A stretch of 64,000 bases of DNA from Flavobacterium sangjuense (GCF_004797125.1 NZ_CP038810.1:1426001-1490000); one strand, 5' to 3'; shown: positions 43,512 through 52,956, numbered from the stretch's first letter. Numbers and translations: made by a program. The notes: generated from the sequence alone by a model not told the origin.

Positions 43512-44615
43512 TTATTTTTTTAGTTCGGAGAAAGGTTTGCTAATCAATTTTTGATAATCAATAGGGTCAAATTTATTATCATTGATGCCCCAATAATATT
43601 TATATTCATTTCCGTTCCATAAATATTTTACGCCTGGAGTATCTTTTCCAGAACCCAATACTTTCCAAAAAGGAATAACTTCAATTATTTTATATGGATA
43701 TTCGGCTCCGGCGAATTTAAAAAAGTCCGGAATCAAATCTGCTTCCTCATTCATAAAGATAATTGAAATTTCGGGAAAATTTTTATCTTTTTGCCTCAAT
43801 TCTGTCAATTCTTTTGCTGCTACACGACAATGATCACAGCCAGGTACAAAAAAGCAAAGTGTTTTTCTTCCCGTATCAATTTTAGAAAAATAAGACGCAT
43901 AACCTGATTTGTGTTTTTCAGGCTCATTTATTTCTTGCTTTACGATGGTTTTTACAGTTTCAACTTTCTTTATGGTATCTTTTGAAATTACAGTTGCTAT
44001 TGTGTCAACAGCGGCTTCCTGAATCGTATCAATAGTTGTTTCTTCTGGTGTCGAAACTTCAAATTCACTTGCTGGTGGTTGTATTGGAGCCAACATAAAA
44101 ATGGCCAAAATTGTAGCAAACAGCACTGTAGTCGTAACCCAAAAGTTCCCGTCTTTAGCTTCTTTTGGTAACAAAACAAAAAGATACCCCAAAAGTCCAA
44201 CTGCGACTATGTTTTTGATGATAGCTTCTATTGGAGTCATTGGTAAAAGTTCGCCAAAACAACCACAGTTTCCGCTATTCCCACCACTCAAGAAAGTTAC
44301 ATAACTCAAATGACCAATGAAAACCACTAATAATAATATGGTAACAGGAATGATAAGCTTGCGCAAATAGTTTTTCTGTAACAATAATAGCCCTAAGGCC
44401 AATTCAATTCCGATAAGTGTTCGGGAAAAAAATGGAGCAAAACCTTCAGAGAATCCCATCGGATACAATTGCTTAACTTCAAAAGTTGAAATCGCAAAAT
44501 AAGGTGAATCCAATAAATGTCCTTTAGATAATTTTGCTAAAGCAGAAAGTATAAAAAGAATCGCTACAATAATTCTTAATGACCATGCGATGTAATTTTT
44601 AGCTGATGTTGTCAT
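43512..44615 (-). CDS. DoxX-like/BT_3928-family protein fused to thioredoxin-like domain
   Basis: A 367-residue membrane protein from ATG 44615: four helices in the first 150 residues (IAWSLRIIVAILFILSALAKLS, LIGIELALGLLLLQKNYLR, LIIPVTILLLVVFIGHLSYVTFL, IIKNIVAVGLLGYLFVLL) with GNCGCFGELLPMTP, a Cys pair, between helices 3 and 4, then a periplasmic linker and a thioredoxin-like domain with CFFVPGCDHCRVAAKEL (Cys-x-x-Cys). It should move reducing equivalents to or in the periplasm. The upstream ATG (44663) is rejected because its first residues are the translation of a repeat element. Confidence 0.8.
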   Translation of the reverse strand: MTTSAKNYIAWSLRIIVAILFILSALAKLSKGHLLDSPYFAISTFEVKQLYPMGFSEGFAPFFSRTLIGIELALGLLLLQKNYLRKLIIPVTILLLVVFIGHLSYVTFLSGGNSGNCGCFGELLPMTPIEAIIKNIVAVGLLGYLFVLLPKEAKDGNFWVTTTVLFATILAIFMLAPIQPPASEFEVSTPEETTIDTIQEAAVDTIATVISKDTIKKVETVKTIVKQEINEPEKHKSGYASYFSKIDTGRKTLCFFVPGCDHCRVAAKELTELRQKDKNFPEISIIFMNEEADLIPDFFKFAGAEYPYKIIEVIPFWKVLGSGKDTPGVKYLWNGNEYKYYWGINDNKFDPIDYQKLISKPFSELKK

Positions 44616-44628
44616 AGTATTTTTTTTT

Positions 44629-44650
44629 GTCACCCTGAGCGTAGTCGAAG
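44629..44650. repeat. Intergenic repeat with CCCTGAGCGTAGTCGAAG core
   Basis: The 22-bp stretch sits exactly in the 37-bp gap between the DUF1599 stop (44653) and the DoxX/thioredoxin start (44615). I recognise the CTGAGCG(T/C)AGTCGAAG word as a widespread dispersed bacterial intergenic repeat. A search of the genome is needed to count its copies. Confidence 0.6.
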
Positions 44651-44652
44651 AG

Positions 44653-45195
44653 TTATTGTCCAAATTTCATTAAAATCAAAGCAAAAACGGAGTAGTTTAT
44701 CATGTCCTGATAATTAGCATCGATGCCTTCAGAAACCAAAGTTTTTCCTTTATTGTCTTCAATTTGCTTTACGCGAAGTAACTTTTGTAGTATCAAATCG
44801 GTCAACGAACTCACACGCATTTCGCGCCAGGCTTCACCATAATCATGGTTTTTGTCTTCCATTAGTTTTTTTGTTGCTGCTATTTTTTCATCATATAACT
44901 GAATAGCTTTAGCCGCATCTAAATCGGGTTGATCCACAACGCCCAAATCCAATTGGATTAACGCCATGATAGAATAGTTGATAATCCCAATGAATTCAGC
45001 GGTTTCGTCTTCGTCAACTTTACGAACTTCATTTTGTTGCAAACTTCTAATGCGTTGGGCTTTGATGAATATCTGGTCAGTTAATGATGGTAATCTCAAG
45101 ATTCTCCAAGCACTTCCATAATCTGTCATTTTGTTGGCGTAAAGTTGTCGGCAAATTGCGATTACCTTATCATATTCTTGAGAAGTTTTACTCAT
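44653..45195 (-). CDS. DUF1599 protein, two tandem domains
   Basis: A 180-residue protein from ATG 45195 (SKTSQEYDKVIAIC). The two halves repeat the pattern Y..K......L...K..DYG.AWR..R..SLTD.I..K..R: KMTDYGSAWRILRLPSLTDQIFIKAQRIR and DKNHDYGEAWREMRVSSLTDLILQKLLRVK. DUF1599 has been grouped with nucleotide-modification-associated domains; the function here is unknown. It lies upstream of the DoxX/thioredoxin gene, and diverges from folP. Confidence 0.82.
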   Translation of the reverse strand: MSKTSQEYDKVIAICRQLYANKMTDYGSAWRILRLPSLTDQIFIKAQRIRSLQQNEVRKVDEDETAEFIGIINYSIMALIQLDLGVVDQPDLDAAKAIQLYDEKIAATKKLMEDKNHDYGEAWREMRVSSLTDLILQKLLRVKQIEDNKGKTLVSEGIDANYQDMINYSVFALILMKFGQ

Positions 45196-45202
45196 TTCAG
45201 TG

Positions 45203-45210
45203 TATCTTTG
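45203..45210 (+). promoter_or_regulatory. Candidate -7 box of folP (TATCTTTG)
   Basis: Matches TAnnTTTG, 78 bp before the chosen ATG of folP. A TTG lies 22 bp upstream, somewhat too far. Confidence 0.4.
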
Positions 45211-45287
45211 TATCAAATTTCACCAAAAGTAAAGAATAAAGATTGAAGTACAAAGTACTAAATCTTATAACTCAATTAAGATTGTCA

Positions 45288-46106
45288 ATGACCATTAATT
45301 GCCTCGGAAAACTAATTGACTTAACGTCTCCCAAAGTGATGGGAATATTAAATGTCACCCCAAATTCGTTCTACGATGGAGGTAAACATTCCGATGAAAA
45401 GAGTGTGCTTTTCCAAGTTGAAAAAATGCTTGCTGAAGGTGCGGCTTTTATTGATATTGGAGCTTATTCAAGCAAGCCAAGTGCAGAATTTGTTTCGGAA
45501 GAAGAAGAAATTGAACGGTTAATTCCGGTTATAAAATTAGTACTAAAACACTTTCCGGAAACGCTGATATCTGTTGATACTTTTAGGTCCAAAGTAGCGA
45601 AAGCCGGAATCGAAAATGGAGCCTGCATTATCAATGATATTTCGGCAGGAAGTTTAGACACAGCTATGATGGAAACCGTTGCCAAACTCAAGGTTCCTTA
45701 TGTTATGATGCACATGAAAGGCAATCCGCAAACGATGCAAAGTATGGCGAATTATGAAAATATCACTAAAGAAATGCTGCTTTACTTTTCCGAAAAAGTT
45801 GCGCTGGCACGGAGTTTGGAAATCAGCGATTTGCTGATTGATCCTGGTTTTGGATTTGCAAAAACCAAACAACAAAATTTTGAAGTTATGAATAATTTAG
45901 AGTTGTTTCAAATGCTCGAACTGCCAATATTAGTTGGTGTTTCACGAAAATCAATGATATATAAAACGTTGGAAACTTCAGCTGATGCTGCACTAAACGG
46001 AACAACAGTTTTGAATACGATTGCGTTGCAAAAAGGCGCTAATATTCTCAGAGTACACGATGTAAAAGAAGCTATGGAAACTATAAAGTTAGTATCACAG
46101 TTATGA
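45288..46106 (+). CDS. folP: Dihydropteroate synthase
   Basis: Joins p-aminobenzoate to dihydropterin pyrophosphate in folate synthesis; target of sulfonamides. The 272-residue protein has MGILNVTPNSFYDGG, FIDIGAYSSKPSA, INDISAG, LIDPGFGFAKTKQQN and GVSRKSMI, the usual pterin- and pABA-site motifs. ATG 45288 (TINCLGKLIDL) is chosen; a TTG at 45243 would add 15 residues that lack family similarity. It overlaps the lipoprotein gene by 4 nt (ATGA), so both are translated together. Confidence 0.94.
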   Translation: MTINCLGKLIDLTSPKVMGILNVTPNSFYDGGKHSDEKSVLFQVEKMLAEGAAFIDIGAYSSKPSAEFVSEEEEIERLIPVIKLVLKHFPETLISVDTFRSKVAKAGIENGACIINDISAGSLDTAMMETVAKLKVPYVMMHMKGNPQTMQSMANYENITKEMLLYFSEKVALARSLEISDLLIDPGFGFAKTKQQNFEVMNNLELFQMLELPILVGVSRKSMIYKTLETSADAALNGTTVLNTIALQKGANILRVHDVKEAMETIKLVSQL

Positions 46107-46732
46107 AAAGAATAGTTGTTTTAGGTTTTTTGTTTTTCCTTTCTTCCTGTCAAAACAAAGAAGTGTTGTTGTCGCAAGCTAATGAAACGGTTGTGGCCGA
46201 TGTGAAAGATCATTCTCCGATTTATTTCTTTTTCAAAACAGAAGAAAAAGATACTTTAGTTGATGTCAATAGGAATAATTCGATTAGCTCTACCAATTGG
46301 CTTTTCAATATTGATAAACGTTTACCGTTGCGAAAAGTGATTTTGGAAATTAAAAAGCTGCAAACCAAAAAGGCTGCAAGCATGCACAAAAGTGAAACGT
46401 CTGAAAACTATTTTGCTTATACTGATACGGTGAAGAAAACGATGGCTTTTTTACCTTTTACCAAAATTCATTACAAGCTGGAAAAGCCCGATTTTAATAT
46501 AGTTTATTTTCATTTAGACCGAAATGATTTGGTGCATTATAATGAAATGGTCTTCTCAAAAAATCAATTGCAGGAGTTTATCGATAAGTTAGCTGCGCAT
46601 ACCAGAATTTATTTTTCTTTTGATAAAGGCATGTCTTTTGGGAAATATATTGAATATAAATTCTTTATTAAAACGCTTGAGGTTAAGCAAAAAAGCGTTT
46701 CAATAAATGCTAACCGGGAATACATCTACTAA
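46103..46732 (+). CDS. Lipoprotein of unknown function, coupled to folP
   Basis: A 209-residue lipoprotein: KRIVVLGFLFFLSSC with the lipobox Cys at about 16, then a charged mature part (PIYFFFKTEEKDTLVDVNRNN, LEKPDFNIVYFHLDRNDLVHYNEM). No family recognised. It starts within the folP stop (4-nt overlap) and is convergent with rlmH. Confidence 0.7.
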   Translation: MKRIVVLGFLFFLSSCQNKEVLLSQANETVVADVKDHSPIYFFFKTEEKDTLVDVNRNNSISSTNWLFNIDKRLPLRKVILEIKKLQTKKAASMHKSETSENYFAYTDTVKKTMAFLPFTKIHYKLEKPDFNIVYFHLDRNDLVHYNEMVFSKNQLQEFIDKLAAHTRIYFSFDKGMSFGKYIEYKFFIKTLEVKQKSVSINANREYIY

Positions 46733-46750
46733 ACTTCGTAAATCGTACTT

Positions 46751-47224
46751 TTACTGATGATGATACGGTTCGTTTCGAAGAATCGTAAACCCGCGATACA
46801 ATTGTTCTATAAAAAATAAACGCACCATTTGATGCGAAAATGTCATAAGCGAAAGCGAAATTTTACCCTGCGCTTTTTGATAGACTTCATCGCTAAAACC
46901 ATAAGGTCCACCAATAACAAACACCAAAGTTTTTACTCCGGAATTCATTTTCTTCTGCAGATAATCTGAAAAGCCAACACTGGAAAATGTCGTTCCGTTT
47001 TCATCTAATAAAATCAATTGATCCGTTGGTGTGAGTTTAGATAAAATCAGTTCGCCTTCTTTTTCTTTTTGCTGACTTTCGGAAAGATTTTTGACATTTT
47101 TAATATCGGGAATAATCTCCAAATCAAACTTTATATAAAAAGATAATCGTTTGGTGTAATCATCAATTAATGACTGCAACGCTTTGTTATCGGTTTTGCC
47201 AATGGCTAAAAGTTTGATATTCAT
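46751..47224 (-). CDS. rlmH: 23S rRNA (pseudouridine1915-N3)-methyltransferase
   Basis: A 157-residue SPOUT methyltransferase acting on the assembled 70S ribosome. The SAM knot is at FVIGGPYGFSDEV and SLSLMTFSHQMVRLFFIEQLYRGFTILRNEPYHHQ, ending in the conserved Tyr-His region. Family length is 155-159. It lies 8 bp downstream of aroE. Confidence 0.95.
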   Translation of the reverse strand: MNIKLLAIGKTDNKALQSLIDDYTKRLSFYIKFDLEIIPDIKNVKNLSESQQKEKEGELILSKLTPTDQLILLDENGTTFSSVGFSDYLQKKMNSGVKTLVFVIGGPYGFSDEVYQKAQGKISLSLMTFSHQMVRLFFIEQLYRGFTILRNEPYHHQ

Positions 47225-47232
47225 ACGATAAT

Positions 47233-47976
47233 TTATTTATTCCAAATCTTCCAGGCTTTTTCCGCCTGAAGGACTAACATTTCGTAACCGTTTTTGGTAA
47301 TTGCACCTTTCTTTTTAGCCTTCTTTAAAAACTGCGTTTCTTCCGGATTGTATATCAAATCGAAAGCAATATGCTTTTCGGTAAAGAAATTATAAGGAAT
47401 TGGCGGAAATTCTTTGGTGTTTGGACTTGTGCCAACAGGCGTGCAATTAATGATGATGTGGTAATTATCAAAAGTGGTAGCATTGATTCGGTTATAATCA
47501 ATCATGCCTTCTTTTTCTTCTCGAGTCACAAAAGTGTATAGAATTCCGAGTTTGTCTAATGCAAAAGAAACTGCTTTCGCTGCGCCACCAGTTCCAAGTA
47601 TTAAAGCTTTTTTATGATGTGGTTGTAGTAATGGTTCCAAAGATTTCATAAAACCATAATAATCGGAATTGTAACCTTTTAAGTTGCCTTTCTTGGTTAT
47701 CCGAATAACATTTACGGCTCCAATTTGAGCTGCGTTTTTGGAAAGCTTATGAAGAAATGGAATGACACTTTCTTTATATGGAATAGTAACATTTAATCCT
47801 TTTAAGTCAGGATTATTGGCAATAATAGTCGGGAATTCTTCTATAGCCTGAATGTCGAAATTTTCATAAGAGCAATCGGCTAAATTTCCTAAAGCAAATT
47901 TATCAGTGAAGTATTTCTTCGAAAAGGAATAGCTTATGTTTTTCCCTATTAAGCCAAATTTCTTAATTGTTTCCAT
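47233..47976 (-). CDS. aroE: Shikimate dehydrogenase
   Basis: Reduces 3-dehydroshikimate to shikimate with NADPH. The 247-residue protein has GKNISYSFSKKYF (Ser-x-Ser substrate loop), NVTIPYKES (catalytic Lys), GYNSDYYGF (catalytic Asp), the NADP loop LILGTGGAAKAVSFAL, and FDLIYNPEETQFLKKAKKKGA. In the usual AroE, NTD replaces NSD here. The start overlaps the TonB-C-like gene by 14 bp. Confidence 0.95.
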   Translation of the reverse strand: METIKKFGLIGKNISYSFSKKYFTDKFALGNLADCSYENFDIQAIEEFPTIIANNPDLKGLNVTIPYKESVIPFLHKLSKNAAQIGAVNVIRITKKGNLKGYNSDYYGFMKSLEPLLQPHHKKALILGTGGAAKAVSFALDKLGILYTFVTREEKEGMIDYNRINATTFDNYHIIINCTPVGTSPNTKEFPPIPYNFFTEKHIAFDLIYNPEETQFLKKAKKKGAITKNGYEMLVLQAEKAWKIWNK

Positions 47977-48460
47977 CTATTTTGACAAAATAAAAAAATT
48001 TACATCTCACTGCTTTACCTTCAACTTGAGCAGGAATCCATTTTTGCGATTTTTTTAGAATATCTTCGACTTGCTTTCTAATCCCAAGACCTAGAGTTCT
48101 TTCGTTTACCGATATTTCAGAGAGACTTCCGTCTTTTTCAATTATAATTGTATAACTAATTAGATCTCCTTTGAACTCTTTATCTTTGGGAATTGTCAGA
48201 TTATCAAGGATATATTTACGTAAAGCTTCTTTACCACCTGGAAATTCAGGTCTGATGTCAACCGTAAATTCGGAATGTATTTGGTTTTCTTTTGCTAATT
48301 GTTCTTCTTGATTTTCTAAAGCTTCCTTTATACTATCATTTTTATTAAACATTAGTATCTTTTCCTTTATAGGAATTTCTTTTTCAGCAGTGTTTTTTTT
48401 AGTTTGTGCAAAAGAAAAAGATACTAGTAACAACAGATACAATTGTAAAATTGTTTTCAT
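47963..48460 (-). CDS. TonB C-terminal-like periplasmic protein
   Basis: A 165-residue protein with a signal peptide (KTILQLYLLLLVSFSFAQ), a charged linker, and a TonB-C-like domain (PEFPGGKEALRKYILDNL...YTIIIEKDGSLSEISVNERTLG, ending KWIPAQVEGKAVRCKFFYFVKI). PEFPGG and the W-P-A of the last strand are typical of the Bacteroidota TonB-C family. It lacks the membrane anchor of a true TonB, so it may be a soluble periplasmic partner. Overlaps aroE. Confidence 0.75.
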   Translation of the reverse strand: MKTILQLYLLLLVSFSFAQTKKNTAEKEIPIKEKILMFNKNDSIKEALENQEEQLAKENQIHSEFTVDIRPEFPGGKEALRKYILDNLTIPKDKEFKGDLISYTIIIEKDGSLSEISVNERTLGLGIRKQVEDILKKSQKWIPAQVEGKAVRCKFFYFVKIDGNN

Positions 48461-48463
48461 CTA

Positions 48464-49858
48464 TTATTTTTTGTGCTTTGCGATATATTCCTGAACAGAA
48501 GTTCTGTCCCAAACGGTTGGAAACAGTTCTTTTATAATGGTGTTGTGTTTAAAATTAAGACGCAAACCATTACTCAAGTGATAATTTCCTTTTTCTTCTT
48601 CGTTCAAAAGCATATGAAAACCTGCCATACGATATTCTATTTCGTAATCGTCCGGGAAGTATTCAGCAGCTTGGATTAAAGTTAAAATGGCGTTGTTGTA
48701 TTCGCCCATTATTTGCATAATGTCAACCCAAAACAACCAAGTGTCTAATTGATAATCACCAAATTCAACAGCTTTGCGATAACCGAATTCGGCTTCTTCA
48801 AAATGATCCATCGCTTTGTTAATCGTAGCGTAACGTTTCCAGTACAAACGATTTTGGTCATCAATAGCTAATGCTTTGTTGACAAAATACAATGCTTTTT
48901 GATAATTTTTTTGGCGAACATAAAAATCAGTAATCGCAATCCAACCTTTGTCTAACAATGGATCTTCGTGTACTGTTTTATTGAAAAATTTCAGTGCCTG
49001 TACTTTATTGCCTAGTTTTTCATAACATTTACCAATACGTAACAAAGCATACGATGTTGGGTCATCTAACTCGATAGTTTTGTTATAACTTTCAATGGCG
49101 TCTTCATAACGTTTCAATCGCTCTAAAGCTTTTCCTTTTTCCATGTAAGCGCCAACAAATTCTTCGTCTATATAAGTTGCGAATTCAAAAGAACGCACTG
49201 CATTTTCATAATCTTTTACACCATAATATAATCTTCCTGACTGATGCCAAGCGATTTCGCTGTATGGATTTCTATCAATATACGTTTTAAGGTATTCAAT
49301 GGCTTCAAGGTTCTGGTCTAAAAATTCAAAACAATACACTACATTATATAAGGCAGATTGATCTTCAAAATCTTCTTCCAAACATTTGATAAAGTTTTCT
49401 TTTGCCAATTCCAGATTATCCATAAAAAGATATTCCATACCTATTAAGTTATAGACATCGGCAAAATCTTCGGTATACTTTAGAGCTGTTTGTAAAAACT
49501 CCACCGCTTTTTCGTGGTTGTCTCTTTTGGAATAGATATTGGCTTTTTGGATAAAAATTTCTTCGTTAGTTGGCTCAATTGCATAAAGTTCGTTAAGTAA
49601 CTTTTCAGCCTGATCGAGTTTGTCATCGTACACCAACATTTCTACCTGAACAAGTTTTAATCCCGTGGACTTTGGATGTTGTTCCAGTCCTAATTTTAAG
49701 GCTTTCTTGGCTAGTGTAGCTTTTCCCATATCGAGGTAATGCAGAATGATTTCCTCGAATTCCTCTGAGTCGAAAAATAAAACTTTGTTGGTTTTCAACA
49801 TCGATTCAAATTTCGATAAGGATAAGTTGTAATCTTCTTCGTCGTGATCTAGGTGCAT
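48464..49858 (-). CDS. TPR-repeat protein
   Basis: A 464-residue cytoplasmic protein of tetratricopeptide repeats from about residue 25 to 440 (for example AIEYLKTYIDRNPYSEIAWHQSGRLYYGVKDYENAVRSFEFA and AIESYNKTIELDDPTSYALLRIGKCYEKLGNKVQALKFFNKT). No signal peptide. TPR proteins act as protein-binding scaffolds; the partner is unknown. It lies on the same strand as aroE and the TonB-C-like gene. Confidence 0.85.
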   Translation of the reverse strand: MHLDHDEEDYNLSLSKFESMLKTNKVLFFDSEEFEEIILHYLDMGKATLAKKALKLGLEQHPKSTGLKLVQVEMLVYDDKLDQAEKLLNELYAIEPTNEEIFIQKANIYSKRDNHEKAVEFLQTALKYTEDFADVYNLIGMEYLFMDNLELAKENFIKCLEEDFEDQSALYNVVYCFEFLDQNLEAIEYLKTYIDRNPYSEIAWHQSGRLYYGVKDYENAVRSFEFATYIDEEFVGAYMEKGKALERLKRYEDAIESYNKTIELDDPTSYALLRIGKCYEKLGNKVQALKFFNKTVHEDPLLDKGWIAITDFYVRQKNYQKALYFVNKALAIDDQNRLYWKRYATINKAMDHFEEAEFGYRKAVEFGDYQLDTWLFWVDIMQIMGEYNNAILTLIQAAEYFPDDYEIEYRMAGFHMLLNEEEKGNYHLSNGLRLNFKHNTIIKELFPTVWDRTSVQEYIAKHKK

Positions 49859-49946
49859 AACAGTAGGTGTTAAAATTATCCTTAATAAAATTAGGGAAAC
49901 ACGTTGCTTTTTTAGTGAGTTGTGATTATTGTTGTAAACAATTTAA

Positions 49947-51149
49947 TTAACAATTTTTTAACTCGCTGAAAATCTGATTCATAGCCTCAATAATGATGGC
50001 GCAACCTTCACTGATTTCATCATCAGATATTGTTAATGGAGGAGTAATTCGGATAGCGCAACCTTCAAAAAGCAGCCAAAATAAAATCAAACCTTTTTCC
50101 TGGCATTTAAAAATTACTTTATTGGTAATCTCTGAATCTTTTGTCATCGCCGCCAGCATCAATCCTCTTCCTCGAATTTCTTCTATCAAAGGATGTACCA
50201 AAAGGCTTCGAAAAAGCTTTTCTTTAGCTAATGATTGTTTGGTGTAGTCTTTTTCCAAAATTTCTTCCAAAGTGGCCAAACAGGCTGCCGCTATGACAGG
50301 ATGACCGCCAAAAGTGGTGATGTGTCCAAGCTTTGGATCATGGCTTAATAAATCCATGTGCTTTTCATTGGCAACAAAGCCACCAACAGGCATTCCGCCA
50401 GCCATTCCTTTTCCTATTATAATTACGTCGGGAACGACATTGTAGTTTTCAAAACCGAATAGTTTTCCGGTGCGTCCGAATCCGGGTTGGATTTCGTCAA
50501 GAATCAGTAAGGCGCCAACTTCTTCACAACGTTTTTTGATTTTGGCTAAAAAATCATTTTTAGGTTCTATAAAACCAGCACCGCCTTGAATGCTTTCAAG
50601 AATGATTCCGGCAGTTTTGGTTGTTATTTTTTGAATGTCTTCTTCGTTATTGAATGTGATGAAATCAACATCCGGAATTAATGGGCGAAAGATTTGTTTG
50701 CGCTCTTCAAAACCCATTACGCTCATCGAACCCATCGTATTGCCATGATACGCATTATGACACGATATTAATTGGCTTCTTCCGGTAACTCTGCGAACGA
50801 GTTTTAAAGCGCCTTCGCAGGCTTCTGTTCCGGAGTTCACCAAATAAACTTTGTTTAAACTCGGCGGTAAATTCTCTACCAATAATTTACAATACGCTAC
50901 AGCAGGATGTTGTGCATATTCACCATACACCATCACATGCGAATATTTGTCCAACTGGTCTTTGATAGCCTGATTAACTCTTGGGTGCTGATGACCCAAA
51001 CTTGTCGCTGAAACTCCGGCCACAAAATCCAAATATTTTTTGTTATTCGTGTCGTAGATATAAGAACCAACAGCATGTGAAATTTCCATGCCCAAAGGAT
51101 AAGGCGAAGTTTGAGCCTGGTATTTTAAAAAGTCCTCTTTCATTTTCAT
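49947..51149 (-). CDS. Class III PLP-dependent aminotransferase (acetylornithine aminotransferase-like)
   Basis: A 400-residue fold-type I aminotransferase. Motifs: VNSGTEACEGALKLVRRVTGR (PLP phosphate loop), ISCHNAYHGNTMG, IQGGAGFIEP, LLILDEIQPGFGRTGKLFGFENYNVVPDVIIIGKGMAGGMPVGG with the PLP Lys in GKGMAGG, and TTFGGHPVIAAACL. ArgD, 4-aminobutyrate and related enzymes share these, and substrate cannot be read from sequence. No arg gene is adjacent. Start MKMKEDFLKYQ; Met3 (51143) is also possible. Located 14 bp downstream of the OstA-like gene. Confidence 0.88.
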   Translation of the reverse strand: MKMKEDFLKYQAQTSPYPLGMEISHAVGSYIYDTNNKKYLDFVAGVSATSLGHQHPRVNQAIKDQLDKYSHVMVYGEYAQHPAVAYCKLLVENLPPSLNKVYLVNSGTEACEGALKLVRRVTGRSQLISCHNAYHGNTMGSMSVMGFEERKQIFRPLIPDVDFITFNNEEDIQKITTKTAGIILESIQGGAGFIEPKNDFLAKIKKRCEEVGALLILDEIQPGFGRTGKLFGFENYNVVPDVIIIGKGMAGGMPVGGFVANEKHMDLLSHDPKLGHITTFGGHPVIAAACLATLEEILEKDYTKQSLAKEKLFRSLLVHPLIEEIRGRGLMLAAMTKDSEITNKVIFKCQEKGLILFWLLFEGCAIRITPPLTISDDEISEGCAIIIEAMNQIFSELKNC

Positions 51150-51163
51150 CTCATTTACTTACT

Positions 51164-52810
51164 CTATTTTACCACTGGCTTTGGGTTATTCTTATCGTAA
51201 TCCAAAGTTTCTTTGCTTGGTTCCAGCGGTAGATTGTCTTTAGCCATTTCGGCTTTTCTATCTGCTTGAATTTTGGCATCGAGTTCATTTTCTTCAGGCG
51301 GAAAAATATCGTCTTTCGATTTTATTCGTTCATCGGCACGCCAAATGAAGCCGCGTAATTTCCTAGCATTTTCGGGCAAGTCCTTTTCGGGATAAATATC
51401 GCCATCCGGATTGTTATAGACTGTTATGGTTTCAATAGTATTTTTGTCTAAAATCAAATTGATTTTGCTACCAACACTTTTGTTAATTCCGATGAGTTCG
51501 TGTTTGTCATTTCGCATATAATAAATGACTTCGGTGTTTTTTATAATATCAACTTCGCTGAGTTTATTGTCTTTAAATTTGCCGTAAAGATTTAGTCCTT
51601 TCACTTGATTATATCCGGTTCCAATGGTGTCTTTTGATATGATAAAAGCATTGTTCAGTACTTTGAGTGAATCGAGTTTTTCAGTCTTGTTATTTCCAAT
51701 GAGATGCATAATGTCACCTGTCATTTGGTTATCGTAATTCCAAAGGATCGGTCTGCCTATGAGTTTTGTCAGCGCAATTTTTTGATTGGAATGTATTGAA
51801 TCGCACTTACCACTCATATCCGTTTTATAAAAACGAACGTTATTGAAAGCACGAATAATACGTTCTCCCGTTTTTCCGGTAATCAACATTTTCTTTCCGT
51901 GAATGTACATCGAATCATTTTCTACCAATGATATGGCAACGGCTCTTTTGGTAATCATCATCGAATCTTTTTCCGTTTTCAGATTTCGATAAATCTCGGC
52001 ATAATGCCCTTTGATAATTCCTTTGTTTATTGAATCGGTAACCTTTACATTATTAGTTGCCGATGCATATTCCCGGTTTCGGTCGTAGTACAAACTATCA
52101 CCTTCAATTCTCCGATCCTTGTATTTGATATAGGACTTTCGAAGAAAATGCGCCAGATTTTTTTTGGTATCATAAAAACCTTTTTCGGTGTAAATGAAAT
52201 TCTCCTTACTCGTTATGGTTGAAGGACCAAATAAATAGGAGTGACCCGAATTGGTATAATAATCCAAATGATTAGACTTGATGGTATATTTTGGATTAGT
52301 AATGGTAACAGCTGTTAGAAATTTAAACTTCTTTTCGTTGGCAAAATACCTTCCGGATTTGCTTCTCAGTTTATTTTCCTTGCTCGTAATCGTTCCGTAA
52401 GTGTTGTAATACGCTTCCTGTGTATTTCTGTCAAAGTTGATTGTATCGGTAACCAAAGTCGATTCGGGAGAGCGCATCACTACATTTCCTGTAGCATAAG
52501 CTTGCTTTACTTCGCCATTATATTCCGCATATTTGCTGTTTAAGAAAAGCGTATCACCTTGCACCATTTGGACTTCGCCAAAAGCTTTGATATAGTTTTC
52601 CTTTTGAAAAAAATAAGCTTTGTTACAGGTAAAAATTACACCTTCATGGTTTACTCTAACATTTCCCTGAAGCAAAGCTGCATCTGGAAACAGCGTTTCA
52701 TCGACATCAAAATGATCGGCATGTTCAACAACTATTTTGGATGATTTTTGCGCATTTATAGTGGTTAATGTAAAGAGCAATAATCCGAAGTAAAAAAGTA
52801 ACTTTTTCAA
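51164..52810 (-). CDS. OstA/LptA-like envelope protein
   Basis: A 548-residue protein with a signal peptide (KKLLFYFGLLLFTLTTINAQ) and beta-jellyroll repeats of the OstA/LptA type: VEHADHFDVDETLFPDAALLQGNVRVNHEGVIFTCNKAYFF, YIKAFGEVQMVQGDTLFLNSKYAEYNGEVKQAYATGNVVMR, and YAEIYRNLKTEKDSMMITKRAVA. Expected to help carry LPS through the periplasm. It is longer than LptA and ends with a polar tail. It is upstream of the aminotransferase gene and the LPS link is by family only. Confidence 0.8.
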   Translation of the reverse strand: MKKLLFYFGLLLFTLTTINAQKSSKIVVEHADHFDVDETLFPDAALLQGNVRVNHEGVIFTCNKAYFFQKENYIKAFGEVQMVQGDTLFLNSKYAEYNGEVKQAYATGNVVMRSPESTLVTDTINFDRNTQEAYYNTYGTITSKENKLRSKSGRYFANEKKFKFLTAVTITNPKYTIKSNHLDYYTNSGHSYLFGPSTITSKENFIYTEKGFYDTKKNLAHFLRKSYIKYKDRRIEGDSLYYDRNREYASATNNVKVTDSINKGIIKGHYAEIYRNLKTEKDSMMITKRAVAISLVENDSMYIHGKKMLITGKTGERIIRAFNNVRFYKTDMSGKCDSIHSNQKIALTKLIGRPILWNYDNQMTGDIMHLIGNNKTEKLDSLKVLNNAFIISKDTIGTGYNQVKGLNLYGKFKDNKLSEVDIIKNTEVIYYMRNDKHELIGINKSVGSKINLILDKNTIETITVYNNPDGDIYPEKDLPENARKLRGFIWRADERIKSKDDIFPPEENELDAKIQADRKAEMAKDNLPLEPSKETLDYDKNNPKPVVK

Positions 52811-52902
52811 TGAAAATATATTTGCCCCAAATTTAGGAAATTAGGAACAATGAAAAGGCTTATTAAGAATTATTTATCAATAGATAGCCGGAATTAGTTT
52901 CC

Positions 52903-52941
52903 AAAAAAAAGCGCTAACCTTAAATTAAGAATCAGCGCCTT
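52903..52941 (-). terminator. Hairpin terminator of the LRR protein gene
   Basis: On the minus strand GCGCTGA...TTAGCGC plus inner CTTAA/TTAAG form a stem, followed by an eight-T run (52910-52903), 16 bp after the stop. Confidence 0.8.
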
Positions 52942-52956
52942 TCCACTTACTTAACT

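Noticed and set aside
44616..44663. N-terminal extension of the DoxX/thioredoxin gene
   Set aside because: Its residues are the translation of the repeat word at 44629-44650; ATG 44615 gives the normal start.
45243..45287. Upstream TTG start for folP
   Set aside because: Adds 15 residues (starting KYKVLNLI) without family similarity; ATG 45288 fits folP length.
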